A stretch of DNA of 34,429 nt from an uncultured Lachnospiraceae bacterium. Its GTDB lineage: Bacteria > Bacillota > Clostridia > Lachnospirales > Lachnospiraceae. The translations under genes and the position numbers were made by a program. Location of the stretch: NCBI GenBank assembly GCA_910586275.1, contig CAJUIM010000021.1, positions 1 to 34,429 of the forward strand, in the 5' to 3' direction. Under the pieces are notes generated by a model. It ran no database searches, had not been told where the DNA came from, and saw only the letters and a list, made by a program, of their open reading frames with translations. Below, in pieces: positions 1 to 8,633 of this stretch (the first letter of the stretch is position 1; the number at the start of each line of letters is the position of its first letter).

Positions 1-12
1 CCGAGTGAAAAA

Positions 13-41
13 CATCGTTCCTGATGGGGGCTGCGGCTTAA
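13..41 (+). repeat. Short dispersed intergenic motif, copy 1
   Basis: This 29-nt segment matches 25 of 29 positions of a segment at 25968-25996 after rsgA. Its end, GGCTGCGGCTTAAG (29-42), recurs exactly at 18161-18174 between rsmB and rlmN. All three lie outside genes. The function is unknown; it may be a small repetitive element or a decayed gene end. Confidence 0.4.
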
Positions 42-115
42 GTGAATGACATTGGATGTTCGTCGCGTATTTTTCAGATATGTTCCAAGATACCGGCAAG
101 AGAAAGGGATTTAAG

Positions 116-1885
116 ATGGCACAGTGGTTTATAGCGGCAAAGAAGGCGGATTTCAGCGGGATTGGGGAGCGGTTCGGCATTGACCCGGTGGTGGCCAGGA
201 TTATCCGGAACCGGGATGTGGTGGAAGAGAGGGATATCCGGAAATTTCTGTATGGAAAGAAGGAGGATATGTATGACCCGGGGCTTCTGAAGGATATGGA
301 CCGGGCGGTGGCGGTGCTGGGAGAAAAGATAAGACAGGGAATGAAAATCCGTATTATCGGAGATTACGATGCGGATGGCATATGTGCGGCTTATATTTTA
401 GTCAGAGGGCTGACGGCATGCAAAGCCAAGGCAGATACGGTAATTCCGCACCGCATAAAGGACGGGTACGGGCTGAATGACACATTGATTGAGGAGGCGG
501 CCGCGGACGGCATTGATACTATAGTGACTTGCGATAACGGCATTGCGGCAGGAGAGCAGACGGCTCTTGCCAGGAAATACGGAATGACGGTTATCGTGAC
601 GGATCATCATGAGGTGCCTTATGAGGAAACGGCGGACGGAAAACGTGTTTTCCTGCTTCCGGAAGCGGCGGCGGTGGTGGATCCGAAACAGGAAGGATGC
701 GGTTATCCCTTTCAGGGAATCTGCGGGGCCGTGGTGGCTTATAAGCTGGTCTGGCAGCTGTTAAAGGGGATGGAGGCCGAAGGGGCGGAGGAATTGCTGG
801 GCGAACTGCTGGAAATAGCGGCTTTTGCCACGGTATGTGATGTGATGGAACTGCGGGATGAGAACCGGATTATAGTGAAATGCGGGCTGGAGAGCATGAG
901 GAATACGGCCAACATAGGGCTTAAGGCATTGATAGAGGCATGCGGCCTAGAGGGTAAAACACTGTCGGCATATCATATCGGTTTTGTGCTCGGCCCCTGC
1001 ATGAATGCCACAGGACGGCTGGATACGGCCCAAAGGGCACTGGCTCTGCTGCAGTGCGGCAACCGGGCGGAAGCGGTAAGGATTGCCAATGAACTGAAGG
1101 AACTGAACGAGAGCAGGAAGGAAATGACGCAGGCGGGGGTTTTACAGGCAGTGAACCAGATTGAAGGGAGCGCATGGAAGGGCGACAGGGTGCTGGTAGT
1201 TTACCTTCCCGAAGTGCATGAAAGCCTGGCGGGGATTATTGCGGGAAGAATACGGGAGAAATACGGCAGGCCTGTGTTTGTGCTGACCTTGGGAGAAGAG
1301 GGGGTAAAGGGTTCCGGGCGTTCCGTCGAAGGGTATCATATGTATGAGGAAATGACGGCCTGCAAGGAATTTTTTACGAAGTACGGAGGCCATAAGATGG
1401 CGGCAGGACTTTCCATGAAGGAGGAAAATGTGGAAGCGTTCCGCCGGAAGCTGAATGCCTGCTGCAGGCTGACGGAGGAGGATCTGGAGGAAAAGGTGCA
1501 TATTGATGTTGCCATGCCGTTTTCCTATCTGACCAAGTCTTTTGTGGAGCAGCTGGCTTTGCTGGAGCCTTATGGCGTAGGGAATGCAAAACCGGTATTC
1601 GCACAGAGGGAGGTACATATTGTAAGCGGCAGGATTCTTGGGAAAAATAGGAATGTGGGGAAATACAGCGTGACGGACGGCAGCGGGACATATTATGATA
1701 TGGTGCATTTCGGTGATTTGGAGGCTTTCCGCCAGTTCCTAGTCTCCAAGGCAGGGGAATATATGGTAAACCGCCTGTACTGCGGGGAACGGGTGGATAT
1801 TCCTATAAGCATTACTTATTATCCGGACATTAACCGATATGGGGGGAAAGAGAGTCTGCAGATTGTGATGCAGAATTATAAATAA
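116..1885 (+). CDS. recJ: Single-stranded-DNA-specific 5'-3' exonuclease RecJ
   Basis: RecJ degrades single-stranded DNA 5' to 3' in recombination and mismatch or base-excision repair, using Mn/Mg ions held by DHH-family motifs. Visible motifs are DYDADG (about residues 83-88), VTCDNG, VTDHHE with the DHH triad at 163-165, VVDPK, and the DHHA1 motif GGHKMAAG (from about 424). The 589-residue length suits the family. The ATG at 116 is preferred over an upstream in-frame ATG at 56, because AGAAAGGGA lies just ahead of it and MAQWF is a typical RecJ N-terminus; the extra 20 residues look like untranslated leader. It reads alone in front of the methyltransferase, separated by a hairpin-bearing gap. 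Confidence 0.95.
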   Translation: MAQWFIAAKKADFSGIGERFGIDPVVARIIRNRDVVEERDIRKFLYGKKEDMYDPGLLKDMDRAVAVLGEKIRQGMKIRIIGDYDADGICAAYILVRGLTACKAKADTVIPHRIKDGYGLNDTLIEEAAADGIDTIVTCDNGIAAGEQTALARKYGMTVIVTDHHEVPYEETADGKRVFLLPEAAAVVDPKQEGCGYPFQGICGAVVAYKLVWQLLKGMEAEGAEELLGELLEIAAFATVCDVMELRDENRIIVKCGLESMRNTANIGLKALIEACGLEGKTLSAYHIGFVLGPCMNATGRLDTAQRALALLQCGNRAEAVRIANELKELNESRKEMTQAGVLQAVNQIEGSAWKGDRVLVVYLPEVHESLAGIIAGRIREKYGRPVFVLTLGEEGVKGSGRSVEGYHMYEEMTACKEFFTKYGGHKMAAGLSMKEENVEAFRRKLNACCRLTEEDLEEKVHIDVAMPFSYLTKSFVEQLALLEPYGVGNAKPVFAQREVHIVSGRILGKNRNVGKYSVTDGSGTYYDMVHFGDLEAFRQFLVSKAGEYMVNRLYCGERVDIPISITYYPDINRYGGKESLQIVMQNYK

Positions 1886-1944
1886 TTCGACGATGTACTA
1901 GGGAAAGGAAGTGAATGCGTATGCAGTTTATGCGAGGTAATTGC

Positions 1945-2016
1945 CCGGTGCAGTTTTAAAGACTGATAACTGGTTGTATCGGGGTAAATCGTGAAGTTAT
2001 CGGGTGACTGCACCGG
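1945..2016. repeat. Nested hairpin in the recJ-methyltransferase gap
   Basis: A perfect 10-bp inverted repeat, CCGGTGCAGT (1945-1954) and ACTGCACCGG (2007-2016), encloses a second pair, GATAACT (1965-1971) and AGTTATC (1995-2001). There is no T-tract after it, so it is not a classical terminator. A 14-codon reading frame (1915-1959), preceded by AAAGGAAG, ends inside its left arm, so a leader-peptide or attenuator role is conceivable but unproven. Confidence 0.6.
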
Positions 2017-2057
2017 ACCATGGGAAACGGTAGATTATGGAAAGGAGTAGTTAGAAT

Positions 2058-2834
2058 ATGGACAAAGAGGCATTATTGAAAAGATGGTTAGAGGAAGAGG
2101 AAATAGCACATATCCACGGATGGGATTTTTCTCATATTAAAGGGAAGTTTGAGGAGGAGCATGACTTGCCGTGGAATTACAGAGAGATTGTGAATCGTTA
2201 TTTGTGGCCGGAGATGAAGCTGCTGGATATCGATACGGGAGGGGGAGAATTTCTGCTGTCTCTGGGGCATCCGCATTGTAATCTGGCGGCAACGGAAAAT
2301 TATGGGCCTAATGTGGCATTATGCAAAAGAGAACTGCTTCCCCTGGGGATTGATTTCCGGCAGGCGGACGGCAACGGAAAACTGCCTTTTCCCGCACAAA
2401 GCTTTGACCTTGTCATAAACAGGCATGGCAATTTCAATCCACAGGAAATATGGCGTGTGCTGAAACGGGGCGGTATCTTTATTACGCAGCAGGTGGGGGC
2501 GGAAAATGACAGGGAACTTGTGGAACTGCTGTACCACTCCAATTTGGAATTGCCGTTTCCTTGGCAGTATCTGGAAATTGTGCAGAGAGAATTTACAGAA
2601 GTGGGATTTTCCGTCATTCAGGCAGAAGAAGCGTTCCGGCCGATTAAGTTTTGGGATGTGGGAGCCCTTGTCTGGTTCGCACGGATCATTGAGTGGGAAT
2701 TCCCGGAATTCCGGGTAAAAGATCACTTGGACAATCTCTACCGCGCCCAAGAGATCTTGGAACGGGACGGCGTGTTAGAAGGGAGAATACACCGTTTTCT
2801 TTTGGCGGTCCGGAAACCTGAAAAAGGGAGGTAG
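2058..2834 (+). CDS. Class I SAM-dependent methyltransferase
   Basis: A 258-residue protein with a Rossmann-type SAM-binding fold. Motif I is seen as KLLDIDTGGGE (about 54-64), followed by an acidic strand end near AATENY (78-82) and FDLVINRHG (116-124), the usual post-II/IV strand of methyltransferases that act on small molecules or RNA. WRVLKRGGIF (132-141) is the characteristic motif before the last strands. The start is supported by AAAGGAG at 2041-2047. The substrate cannot be told from the sequence. The lipoprotein gene begins 2 nt after the stop, so the two are probably co-transcribed. Confidence 0.85.
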   Translation: MDKEALLKRWLEEEEIAHIHGWDFSHIKGKFEEEHDLPWNYREIVNRYLWPEMKLLDIDTGGGEFLLSLGHPHCNLAATENYGPNVALCKRELLPLGIDFRQADGNGKLPFPAQSFDLVINRHGNFNPQEIWRVLKRGGIFITQQVGAENDRELVELLYHSNLELPFPWQYLEIVQREFTEVGFSVIQAEEAFRPIKFWDVGALVWFARIIEWEFPEFRVKDHLDNLYRAQEILERDGVLEGRIHRFLLAVRKPEKGR

Positions 2835-2836
2835 GA

Positions 2837-3760
2837 ATGAAGGGCATCTTAGGAGGGAGAAGGAAAGCGGTTCTTTTGATTTTTTTCCTTATTTCCGTAT
2901 TGCTGCAGGGCTGTACTCAGGGGCATGTTTTCGGACATGCCCTGAGGGAGAAAGAGAGAAGCTACGGCGCCGACATGCCAGAACTATGCAGACGGGAGTT
3001 AAAGGACTGTTTTGGGGTGGAATATGTACTTTCGGAAGGGGAGGAAAAGGAGAGCCGTTTTTGGGACGAAAAAAATAACGAGGAACTGGTTACGCATTAT
3101 ACGGAATGGGTACTTGCATATAAGGATGCGGAAGGGCGGGAGCGTTTGTTTGTGTTCGATAACCGCTGTGGGGAAGGACAGGAAGAGGAATATATAGAGA
3201 AAACCGTGGAACAATATTTTTCCCGTTTGGCGGAAGACTACTATATGCAGAATTTCTGGAACGAGGCTACGGCCCATATGACAGGATTGGAAGAGGACAG
3301 TATTATGTATATTAAGGAATACGGGCTTTTTTCCTATCCGGATGTACCGGAGACGGCGGTGATGTTTCAGGAAAGGCTGAACTATTCCTTAACTGGGGAT
3401 ATTTATTTTCCGCAGCTGCGGTATGACGGTATTTTCCGTGATTTTCCGTATATTATGGATATGTATTTGTATATTATGTATGAGGGAGAAGATGACGCAG
3501 GAAAGACAGTGCAGCGTCAGGATACGGAACGGAAGGTGCGGGAATTGATTGACGAAATGGCACGTTATACCGGCGGCACGCTGAATGCCCGTGCGCATGT
3601 CATCATGAAGGACGGGGACGGCTATGCAGACGGTTTTTCCCTTGCGGTGCTGAACGGGGAATATTATCCCGGCGGGCCGGGAACGGAATATGAGATTGCC
3701 CTCCATGAAAATTATTTCGGAAGCTTAGAGGGTGTATGGAAATTCATTCCAGGCATGTGA
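2837..3760 (+). CDS. Predicted lipoprotein of unknown function
   Basis: I do not recognise this 307-residue protein. The N-terminus has a positive patch (GGRRK), a hydrophobic stretch (about 11-23) and a lipobox-like LLQGC with Cys26, so it is probably exported and lipid-anchored on the outer face of the membrane. The mature part is acidic and rich in Tyr and Glu, with no clear catalytic motif. GGGAGG at 2826-2831 supports the start, 2 nt after the methyltransferase stop. It lies just upstream of a two-component/ABC module; a link to that envelope-stress system is possible from position only. Confidence 0.7.
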   Translation: MKGILGGRRKAVLLIFFLISVLLQGCTQGHVFGHALREKERSYGADMPELCRRELKDCFGVEYVLSEGEEKESRFWDEKNNEELVTHYTEWVLAYKDAEGRERLFVFDNRCGEGQEEEYIEKTVEQYFSRLAEDYYMQNFWNEATAHMTGLEEDSIMYIKEYGLFSYPDVPETAVMFQERLNYSLTGDIYFPQLRYDGIFRDFPYIMDMYLYIMYEGEDDAGKTVQRQDTERKVRELIDEMARYTGGTLNARAHVIMKDGDGYADGFSLAVLNGEYYPGGPGTEYEIALHENYFGSLEGVWKFIPGM

Positions 3761-3826
3761 ACGTCCTAATCTGCGTTGCACCAAACGGAGGGGGAGAGAA
3801 GGATCTGACAGGAGAAGATAGGCATT

Positions 3827-4513
3827 ATGCAGGGAAAGAAGATTTTGATTGTGGATGACGAAGCGGATATCAGAATATTACTGAAAGATTATTTGGAATT
3901 GGAGGGCTATTCTGTGTGGGAGGCGGCGAATGCAGGAGAGGCGGAAAGTGCGCTTGCAAAGGAACCGGACCTGATTCTTCTGGACATTAATATGCCTGGG
4001 CCGGACGGCCTGCTTTGGTGCGGGCAAATCAGGGATTCCGTGCAGATACCGATTCTGTTTCTCAGCGCGAGGACGGAGGAAGAGGACAGGATCAGAGGAT
4101 TTAAGGCAGGAGGGGACGATTATATCGTAAAGCCTTTCAGCATCGAAGAACTGTCGGCGCGGATAGAGGCGCATCTTAGGAGAGAGGAACGAAGGGGAAA
4201 CGGGCAGGCGGAGAAGCGGGAGTATTCGGACGGCCTGCTTACGGTAGATTTTGCAGGATATCGGATATTAAAGAACGGCAGGGATGTAGGGCTGACGAGA
4301 ATGGAGTTTCAGATTGCAGAGCTGCTGTTTGTCAACAGAGGGCAGGTGTTTACGAAAGAAAGTATCTATGAGAAAGTGAAAGGGTATGACGGAGAGGCGG
4401 ATGCGGCGGTCATTACGGAACATGTCAGGAGAATCCGCAGGAAGCTTGGGACGGATAAGGAACGGGAATATATAGAAACTGTATGGGGTGTGGGATACCG
4501 ATGGATTGGATAG
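3827..4513 (+). CDS. OmpR/PhoB-family response regulator
   Basis: A 228-residue DNA-binding response regulator. The receiver domain (1-120) shows the acidic pair D10-D11, phospho-acceptor D53 in LILLDINMP, switch Ser80 in LFLSA and Lys102 in YIVKPF. A winged-helix effector domain (about 130-228) follows, ending in the typical ETVWGVGYRW. It should be phosphorylated by the overlapping kinase and control promoters of the adjacent ABC genes. Its stop lies inside the first codons of the kinase gene, indicating translational coupling. The start is supported by GGAGA at 3811-3815, with slightly long spacing. Confidence 0.95.
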   Translation: MQGKKILIVDDEADIRILLKDYLELEGYSVWEAANAGEAESALAKEPDLILLDINMPGPDGLLWCGQIRDSVQIPILFLSARTEEEDRIRGFKAGGDDYIVKPFSIEELSARIEAHLRREERRGNGQAEKREYSDGLLTVDFAGYRILKNGRDVGLTRMEFQIAELLFVNRGQVFTKESIYEKVKGYDGEADAAVITEHVRRIRRKLGTDKEREYIETVWGVGYRWIG

Positions 4514-5649
4514 AAGAATTTGCGGAAAAATGCAGGCAGAATATCAAAAATGCATCTATTGTAAAGGCAGCGGCGGTTTATTTCCTGATTGCCCTGCTGG
4601 GGAGTTTGGCATGCACTAAGATGACCGTAAATCTTACTTTTTTGTGGATTAAGGTAATGGCAGAGAGGACGCCTTCGCCGGACAGGGCAATTTTCATTTT
4701 AAATTGCATCCGGCTGGGCTGTCCTTATTTTTATATTGTGGCGGCAATTATCCTTGCGGGCAGGCAGTATACAAAAAATAGAATAGAGGCCGCCCTGTCG
4801 GAAATCAGCCTGTCAGTCAAATCCATGGCGGCAGGGGATCTGTCTTTTGAGACGGCATGGCAGAACAAGGATGAATTCGGGGCTCTTGTAAAGGATCTGG
4901 AGGATCTGCGGGAAACGTTAAAGAAGGATAAGCTGAATCAGTGGAAGATGGGGGAGACACAGAGGAAAATCAATGCGGCGTTTGCCCATGATATCCGTAC
5001 GCCTCTCACTGTCATGAACGGCTACACTGAATTTCTGAAGAAATATGTGCCGCAGGGGAAGGTTACGCAGCAGATGCTTATGGAAAAACTGGAAAGAATT
5101 TCCCGTCAGGGGGAGAGGCTGCTTTCTTTTTCCCAGACTATGACTGCCTTGCAGGCAATGGAAAAAAGAGAAGTGCGTTGCCGGCTGCGGAGTGCGGCAG
5201 AACTATGCGCCGGCATAAGAGAGGCGGCAGAGGGAATGAAAGGGGAAGGGCAGCGGATTGTTTTTCAAGAGAATATAAGCGGGCAGGAAACGCTTCTGGC
5301 GGATATGGATATGATTTTGGAGGCTGTGGAAAATGTAATGCAGAACGCCGTTCGGTATGCGTCGGAAGAGGTGGAGGTTACGGTACGGTACGGGAACAAC
5401 AGACTGACAGTCTATGTAAAGGACGACGGAGACGGTTTTTCCGAACGGGCGCTCAGAGAGGCGGACACGGTTTATTTCAGGGAAAGCAGAGACAGAGAGG
5501 AGGGACAGGGGCATTTCGGAATCGGGCTTTCCATTGCAAAGATGCTGAGCGAAAAGCATGGAGGAGAACTTCGTCTGCTAAACAGCATAGAAGGAGGCGC
5601 CATTGCAATTCTTTCTTTTTTCGTCGGAAATGTGCAGAAAGTTTTTTGA
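4501..5649 (+). CDS. Sensor histidine kinase
   Basis: A membrane sensor kinase of about 382 residues. Two N-terminal membrane segments (about 20-41 and 72-90) frame a short external loop, so it probably senses at the membrane or through a partner transporter. A HAMP-like stretch (SMAAGDLSF) is followed by the dimerisation helix with phospho-acceptor His163 in AFAHDIRTPL. The ATPase domain has the N box ENVMQNAVRYA (N282), DDGDGF (308-313) and FGIGLSIA. The start is uncertain: ATG 4501 overlaps the regulator stop, and an in-frame ATG at 4483 is also possible; neither has a strong ribosome binding site. Expected partner: the regulator just upstream. Confidence 0.93.
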   Translation: MDWIEEFAEKCRQNIKNASIVKAAAVYFLIALLGSLACTKMTVNLTFLWIKVMAERTPSPDRAIFILNCIRLGCPYFYIVAAIILAGRQYTKNRIEAALSEISLSVKSMAAGDLSFETAWQNKDEFGALVKDLEDLRETLKKDKLNQWKMGETQRKINAAFAHDIRTPLTVMNGYTEFLKKYVPQGKVTQQMLMEKLERISRQGERLLSFSQTMTALQAMEKREVRCRLRSAAELCAGIREAAEGMKGEGQRIVFQENISGQETLLADMDMILEAVENVMQNAVRYASEEVEVTVRYGNNRLTVYVKDDGDGFSERALREADTVYFRESRDREEGQGHFGIGLSIAKMLSEKHGGELRLLNSIEGGAIAILSFFVGNVQKVF

Positions 5650-5758
5650 ATGATTTAAGGTTTTTTTTCGGTTGGATAGAGAATTTATAGTGAATTTCCC
5701 TTTATACTTTAGGTCATGGGAATCATAGGACAGATCCGGAAGGGAAAGGTGCAGAAAT

Positions 5759-6637
5759 ATGGATATTTCAATCGAAATTAAGGGGTTAACAAAAAATTAC
5801 GGAAAAAAGAAGGCATTGTCTGAGGTCAGCCTATCCATTGGCCCCGGGATGTTCGGGCTGCTTGGCCCTAACGGGGCAGGCAAAACAACATTGATGAAGG
5901 TGCTGACTGCTTTGGTGGAAAAAAACGGCGGGGAAGTGACTGTCTGCGGGGTTCCCGTTGAGGACAGCAGGCAGATACGGAATATGACCGGGTATCTTCC
6001 GCAGGATTTTTCCATGTACGGAAATATGAACGCATATGAAGCGTTGGACTATCTGGCTCTGCTTTCAGGGATGAACAGGGCGGAGCGGAAGGTTAAGGTT
6101 CCGGAAATGCTGGAAAAGGTAAATTTGCGGGAAAAGCAGAAAACAAAGGTGAGATCCATGTCAGGAGGCATGAAAAGGCGGCTTGGCATTGCGCAGGCGA
6201 TTATCCACGATCCCAAGGTCATTATCGTGGATGAGCCTACGGCCGGGTTGGACCCGGAGGAAAGAGTCCGTTTCCGCAATCTGCTGTGCGAAATCGCCAA
6301 GGATAGGATTGTTTTGCTGTCCACTCATATTGTGGGCGATATTGAGGCGACCTGTGAAAACATTGCCGTGCTTAATCAGGGGAAGATTTGTTTTGACGGT
6401 AAGCTGACAAAACTGCTTTCCTTGGTGGAAGGAAAGGTATACTCCGCAGAAATTGCGGCGGTGGAATTGGAAAAAGTAAAGCAAAAATATATGGTGACAG
6501 GGATTCTTACAACGGGAAGCACTGCAAACATAAAGATAATCGCAGACGACAAACCGTTCCCGCAGGCTAGACAGGTGCAGCCGGATGTGGAGGATGCCTA
6601 TATGTATCTGATGCACAGGGAAGAGGGAAAACGATAA
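5759..6637 (+). CDS. ABC transporter ATP-binding protein (BcrA/CcmA type)
   Basis: A 292-residue ATPase driving the export module encoded next. It shows Walker A GPNGAGKTT (36-44), a Q-loop in YLPQDFSMY, the signature SMSGGMKRR (133-141), Walker B VIIVDEPTAG with its Glu, and the switch His190 in LLSTHIV. The C-terminal 70 residues form the extension usual in bacitracin- and lantibiotic-type exporters. The 109-nt gap to the kinase gene carries TATACT (5703-5708) without a good -35, as would fit an activator-dependent promoter answering to the upstream regulator; that is inference. The membrane partner starts 11 nt after the stop. Confidence 0.93.
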   Translation: MDISIEIKGLTKNYGKKKALSEVSLSIGPGMFGLLGPNGAGKTTLMKVLTALVEKNGGEVTVCGVPVEDSRQIRNMTGYLPQDFSMYGNMNAYEALDYLALLSGMNRAERKVKVPEMLEKVNLREKQKTKVRSMSGGMKRRLGIAQAIIHDPKVIIVDEPTAGLDPEERVRFRNLLCEIAKDRIVLLSTHIVGDIEATCENIAVLNQGKICFDGKLTKLLSLVEGKVYSAEIAAVELEKVKQKYMVTGILTTGSTANIKIIADDKPFPQARQVQPDVEDAYMYLMHREEGKR

Positions 6638-6648
6638 AGGAGGAAATT

Positions 6649-7881
6649 ATGTTTGGAGCAATGTTTTTGAAGGAGTGCGGACAGGTTGTTAAGAGTTTGA
6701 CATACTATATATATGTTGTGGTTTTTGTTCTGTTCATGACTAGTCAGATGAGCAGTGAGGATTTGGAGAATCTGCAGGAGCCGCTGCCGGGACAGCCTTA
6801 TTACGGGGAGACGGTGACAAAGGATGAAACGCTGATTATGGAAGGGACGCTGGCAAAACTGATGCAGGATGTCTGGCGGAATTCTTTTGCTACTTATCCT
6901 CTTGGCTTTTACAAGGGGATAACGCTTACGGACAGTGAAAAAAAGCAGGCAGAGGAAATTTTGGCCCGCTGTACGGGAAAAAGCTATGAAACATTGGAGG
7001 AAGAAATGAAACGGCATTTCGGGCAGTACGATCAAGTCAGCCCGGAGGAAACCATGGCTGCATCGGCAAGTTATAAGGTGTCTGTAAAAGAGGGCTTTAC
7101 TTACGCGGAATTTCAAACGGCGATGGAAGAAATCTGTCGTCTTGTAGGAAAAGGTTCTTCTTATGAAAAGACAGAGTATGAAAATGAAGTCTATGTGCCG
7201 ATGACTTATGAACAGGCAAAGGAAGAATTTGACGCTCTGTGCAGCCAAGACGGCTTTACGCGGGCCTATATGCGTCTGTTCTGTGATTATGCGGGAATCA
7301 TGTTGGCCATTCTGCCTGTTTTTGTAGGGGTATCCCGGGCACTCCGGGACAGGAGGGCAAAGGTGCAGCAAGTTATTTTCTCAAAGCCGGCATCCGGTGC
7401 GCTGATTATCGGAAGCCGATATCTTGCCAATCTGGTCATGGTGGGCATACCGGTGATCGTAACGGCGTTTCTGCTGCAGCAGCCCTACTATTATAAGGCA
7501 AAGACCTTCGGCATACAGGGAGATCTGCTTGCATTTCTGAAAGTTCCCTGCCTATGGCTCTTGCCGGAGATTATGATTGTACTGGCGCTGGCATTCCTGA
7601 TTACGGAATTTACGGATACCATTGCGGCGGTATTTGTGCAGACTGCCTGGGGAATCGGGGGCCTTTTTGCAGGAGATACGTTGGTCGGGAACTTTGGCCT
7701 GAAGCTGGTCACCAGATGGAATACCCTTGGGCAGAGCATGTATTACGCTTCCCTGAAAAATGAATTGCTGCGCAACAAAGGCTTTTACTGTCTGCTGGCG
7801 GGTGTGTGTTTGATTCTGACCATCTTGGTTTATGAGAGAAAACGCAGAAAGGGAGGAAGTCTCATATGGAAAAATATATAA
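6649..7881 (+). CDS. ABC transporter membrane protein, ABC-2 type
   Basis: A 410-residue membrane protein with one N-terminal membrane helix (about 17-33), a large hydrophilic domain (about 35-205), and five or so C-terminal helices (for example near 206-228, 247-270, 290-320, 325-345 and 375-400). This one-plus-many arrangement with a big outer loop is common in ABC-2 permeases. AAGGAGG just before the start gives strong translation. It should form the pore with the ATPase upstream and the shorter membrane protein downstream, whose start lies 16 nt inside this gene. The substrate is unknown; antimicrobial peptide export is the usual role of this gene set. Confidence 0.8.
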   Translation: MFGAMFLKECGQVVKSLTYYIYVVVFVLFMTSQMSSEDLENLQEPLPGQPYYGETVTKDETLIMEGTLAKLMQDVWRNSFATYPLGFYKGITLTDSEKKQAEEILARCTGKSYETLEEEMKRHFGQYDQVSPEETMAASASYKVSVKEGFTYAEFQTAMEEICRLVGKGSSYEKTEYENEVYVPMTYEQAKEEFDALCSQDGFTRAYMRLFCDYAGIMLAILPVFVGVSRALRDRRAKVQQVIFSKPASGALIIGSRYLANLVMVGIPVIVTAFLLQQPYYYKAKTFGIQGDLLAFLKVPCLWLLPEIMIVLALAFLITEFTDTIAAVFVQTAWGIGGLFAGDTLVGNFGLKLVTRWNTLGQSMYYASLKNELLRNKGFYCLLAGVCLILTILVYERKRRKGGSLIWKNI

Positions 7882-8495
7882 AGCTGACAGTTAGTTTCAT
7901 AAAAAGGCAATATTATCCCCACCTTTTGCTGACGATACTGTTTGCCGTATGTTCGGGCGGGTTTGTAAGCTTTAAAGGATTGGGTGACACGCAGGCGGCA
8001 AAGGCCATGGAGATGTATGTGGCATTTGCGGGAATCCTTCTGTTTGTCCCGCTTTTTATGCCGGAGCAGGATAAGGACATTTGGGATTTGGAGAGGAGCA
8101 AAGGGATGCCGATGTGGAAGGTTTATCTTCCCCGTTTGCTTTTGGCATCTGTGTGCTGCCTTTCGGTCATCGCTTTGTTTTTGGGGATTATGGTAAATGG
8201 GGGCGGGACCTTTCATGCATTTCTTCTTTTCAGAGGGGCATGCTGCGAGATTTTCTTTTTGGGAAGCATTGGCTATTTCACATCGGCAGTGACGAATCAG
8301 GCAGTGATCGGATATATGCTTGCCGTCATTTACTTTGCGGTGAATCTGGGCGGAGCGAAGTATTTGGGAAATTTTGCCCTGTTTCAAATGATGCGGGGAG
8401 AGTATGGAACGTGGATGTACTGGCTGCTGGCAGCGGCGGCGCTGTTCGCCGCCGGCGTAGCCTTGCGTGAGAGGCTGGCTGTGAGAAACCGCTAA
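7866..8495 (+). CDS. Second membrane subunit of the ABC exporter
   Basis: A 209-residue, strongly hydrophobic protein with about five or six predicted membrane helices (for example near 18-36, 50-66, 85-105, 140-158 and 180-200) and short loops. GGGAGG lies just ahead of the start inside the preceding gene, and the 16-nt overlap indicates coupled translation. It has no enzyme motif and is called from context as a permease partner. A weak hairpin (8513-8517 with 8525-8529) follows the stop but lacks a T-tract, so the end of the operon is not clearly marked. Confidence 0.7.
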   Translation: MEKYIKLTVSFIKRQYYPHLLLTILFAVCSGGFVSFKGLGDTQAAKAMEMYVAFAGILLFVPLFMPEQDKDIWDLERSKGMPMWKVYLPRLLLASVCCLSVIALFLGIMVNGGGTFHAFLLFRGACCEIFFLGSIGYFTSAVTNQAVIGYMLAVIYFAVNLGGAKYLGNFALFQMMRGEYGTWMYWLLAAAALFAAGVALRERLAVRNR

Positions 8496-8538
8496 CCGGG
8501 CGGAATGACATTGGGCAGGGGTGTTGCCCTTCAAAGTG

Positions 8539-8567
8539 TTGACTTTACTCTCCGCGTTTTTTATACT
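8539..8567 (+). promoter_or_regulatory. Sigma-A-type promoter for the PfkB-family kinase
   Basis: TTGACT (8539-8544) and TATACT (8562-8567) are separated by exactly 17 nt, each one base from consensus. The first base of the coding region lies 66 nt beyond the -10 box, and nothing else starts between. Confidence 0.75.
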
Positions 8568-8633
8568 TAAACGAAACGGGCATGCTTTCTTATAGAGAGG
8601 AAGTGCCGACGGGAAAGGGAGAGGGGCAGAGAT

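Noticed and set aside
5178..5690. 170-codon frame overlapping the histidine kinase 3' end
   Set aside because: Arg/Gly-rich out-of-frame reading of the ATPase domain, which is clearly coding in the other frame.
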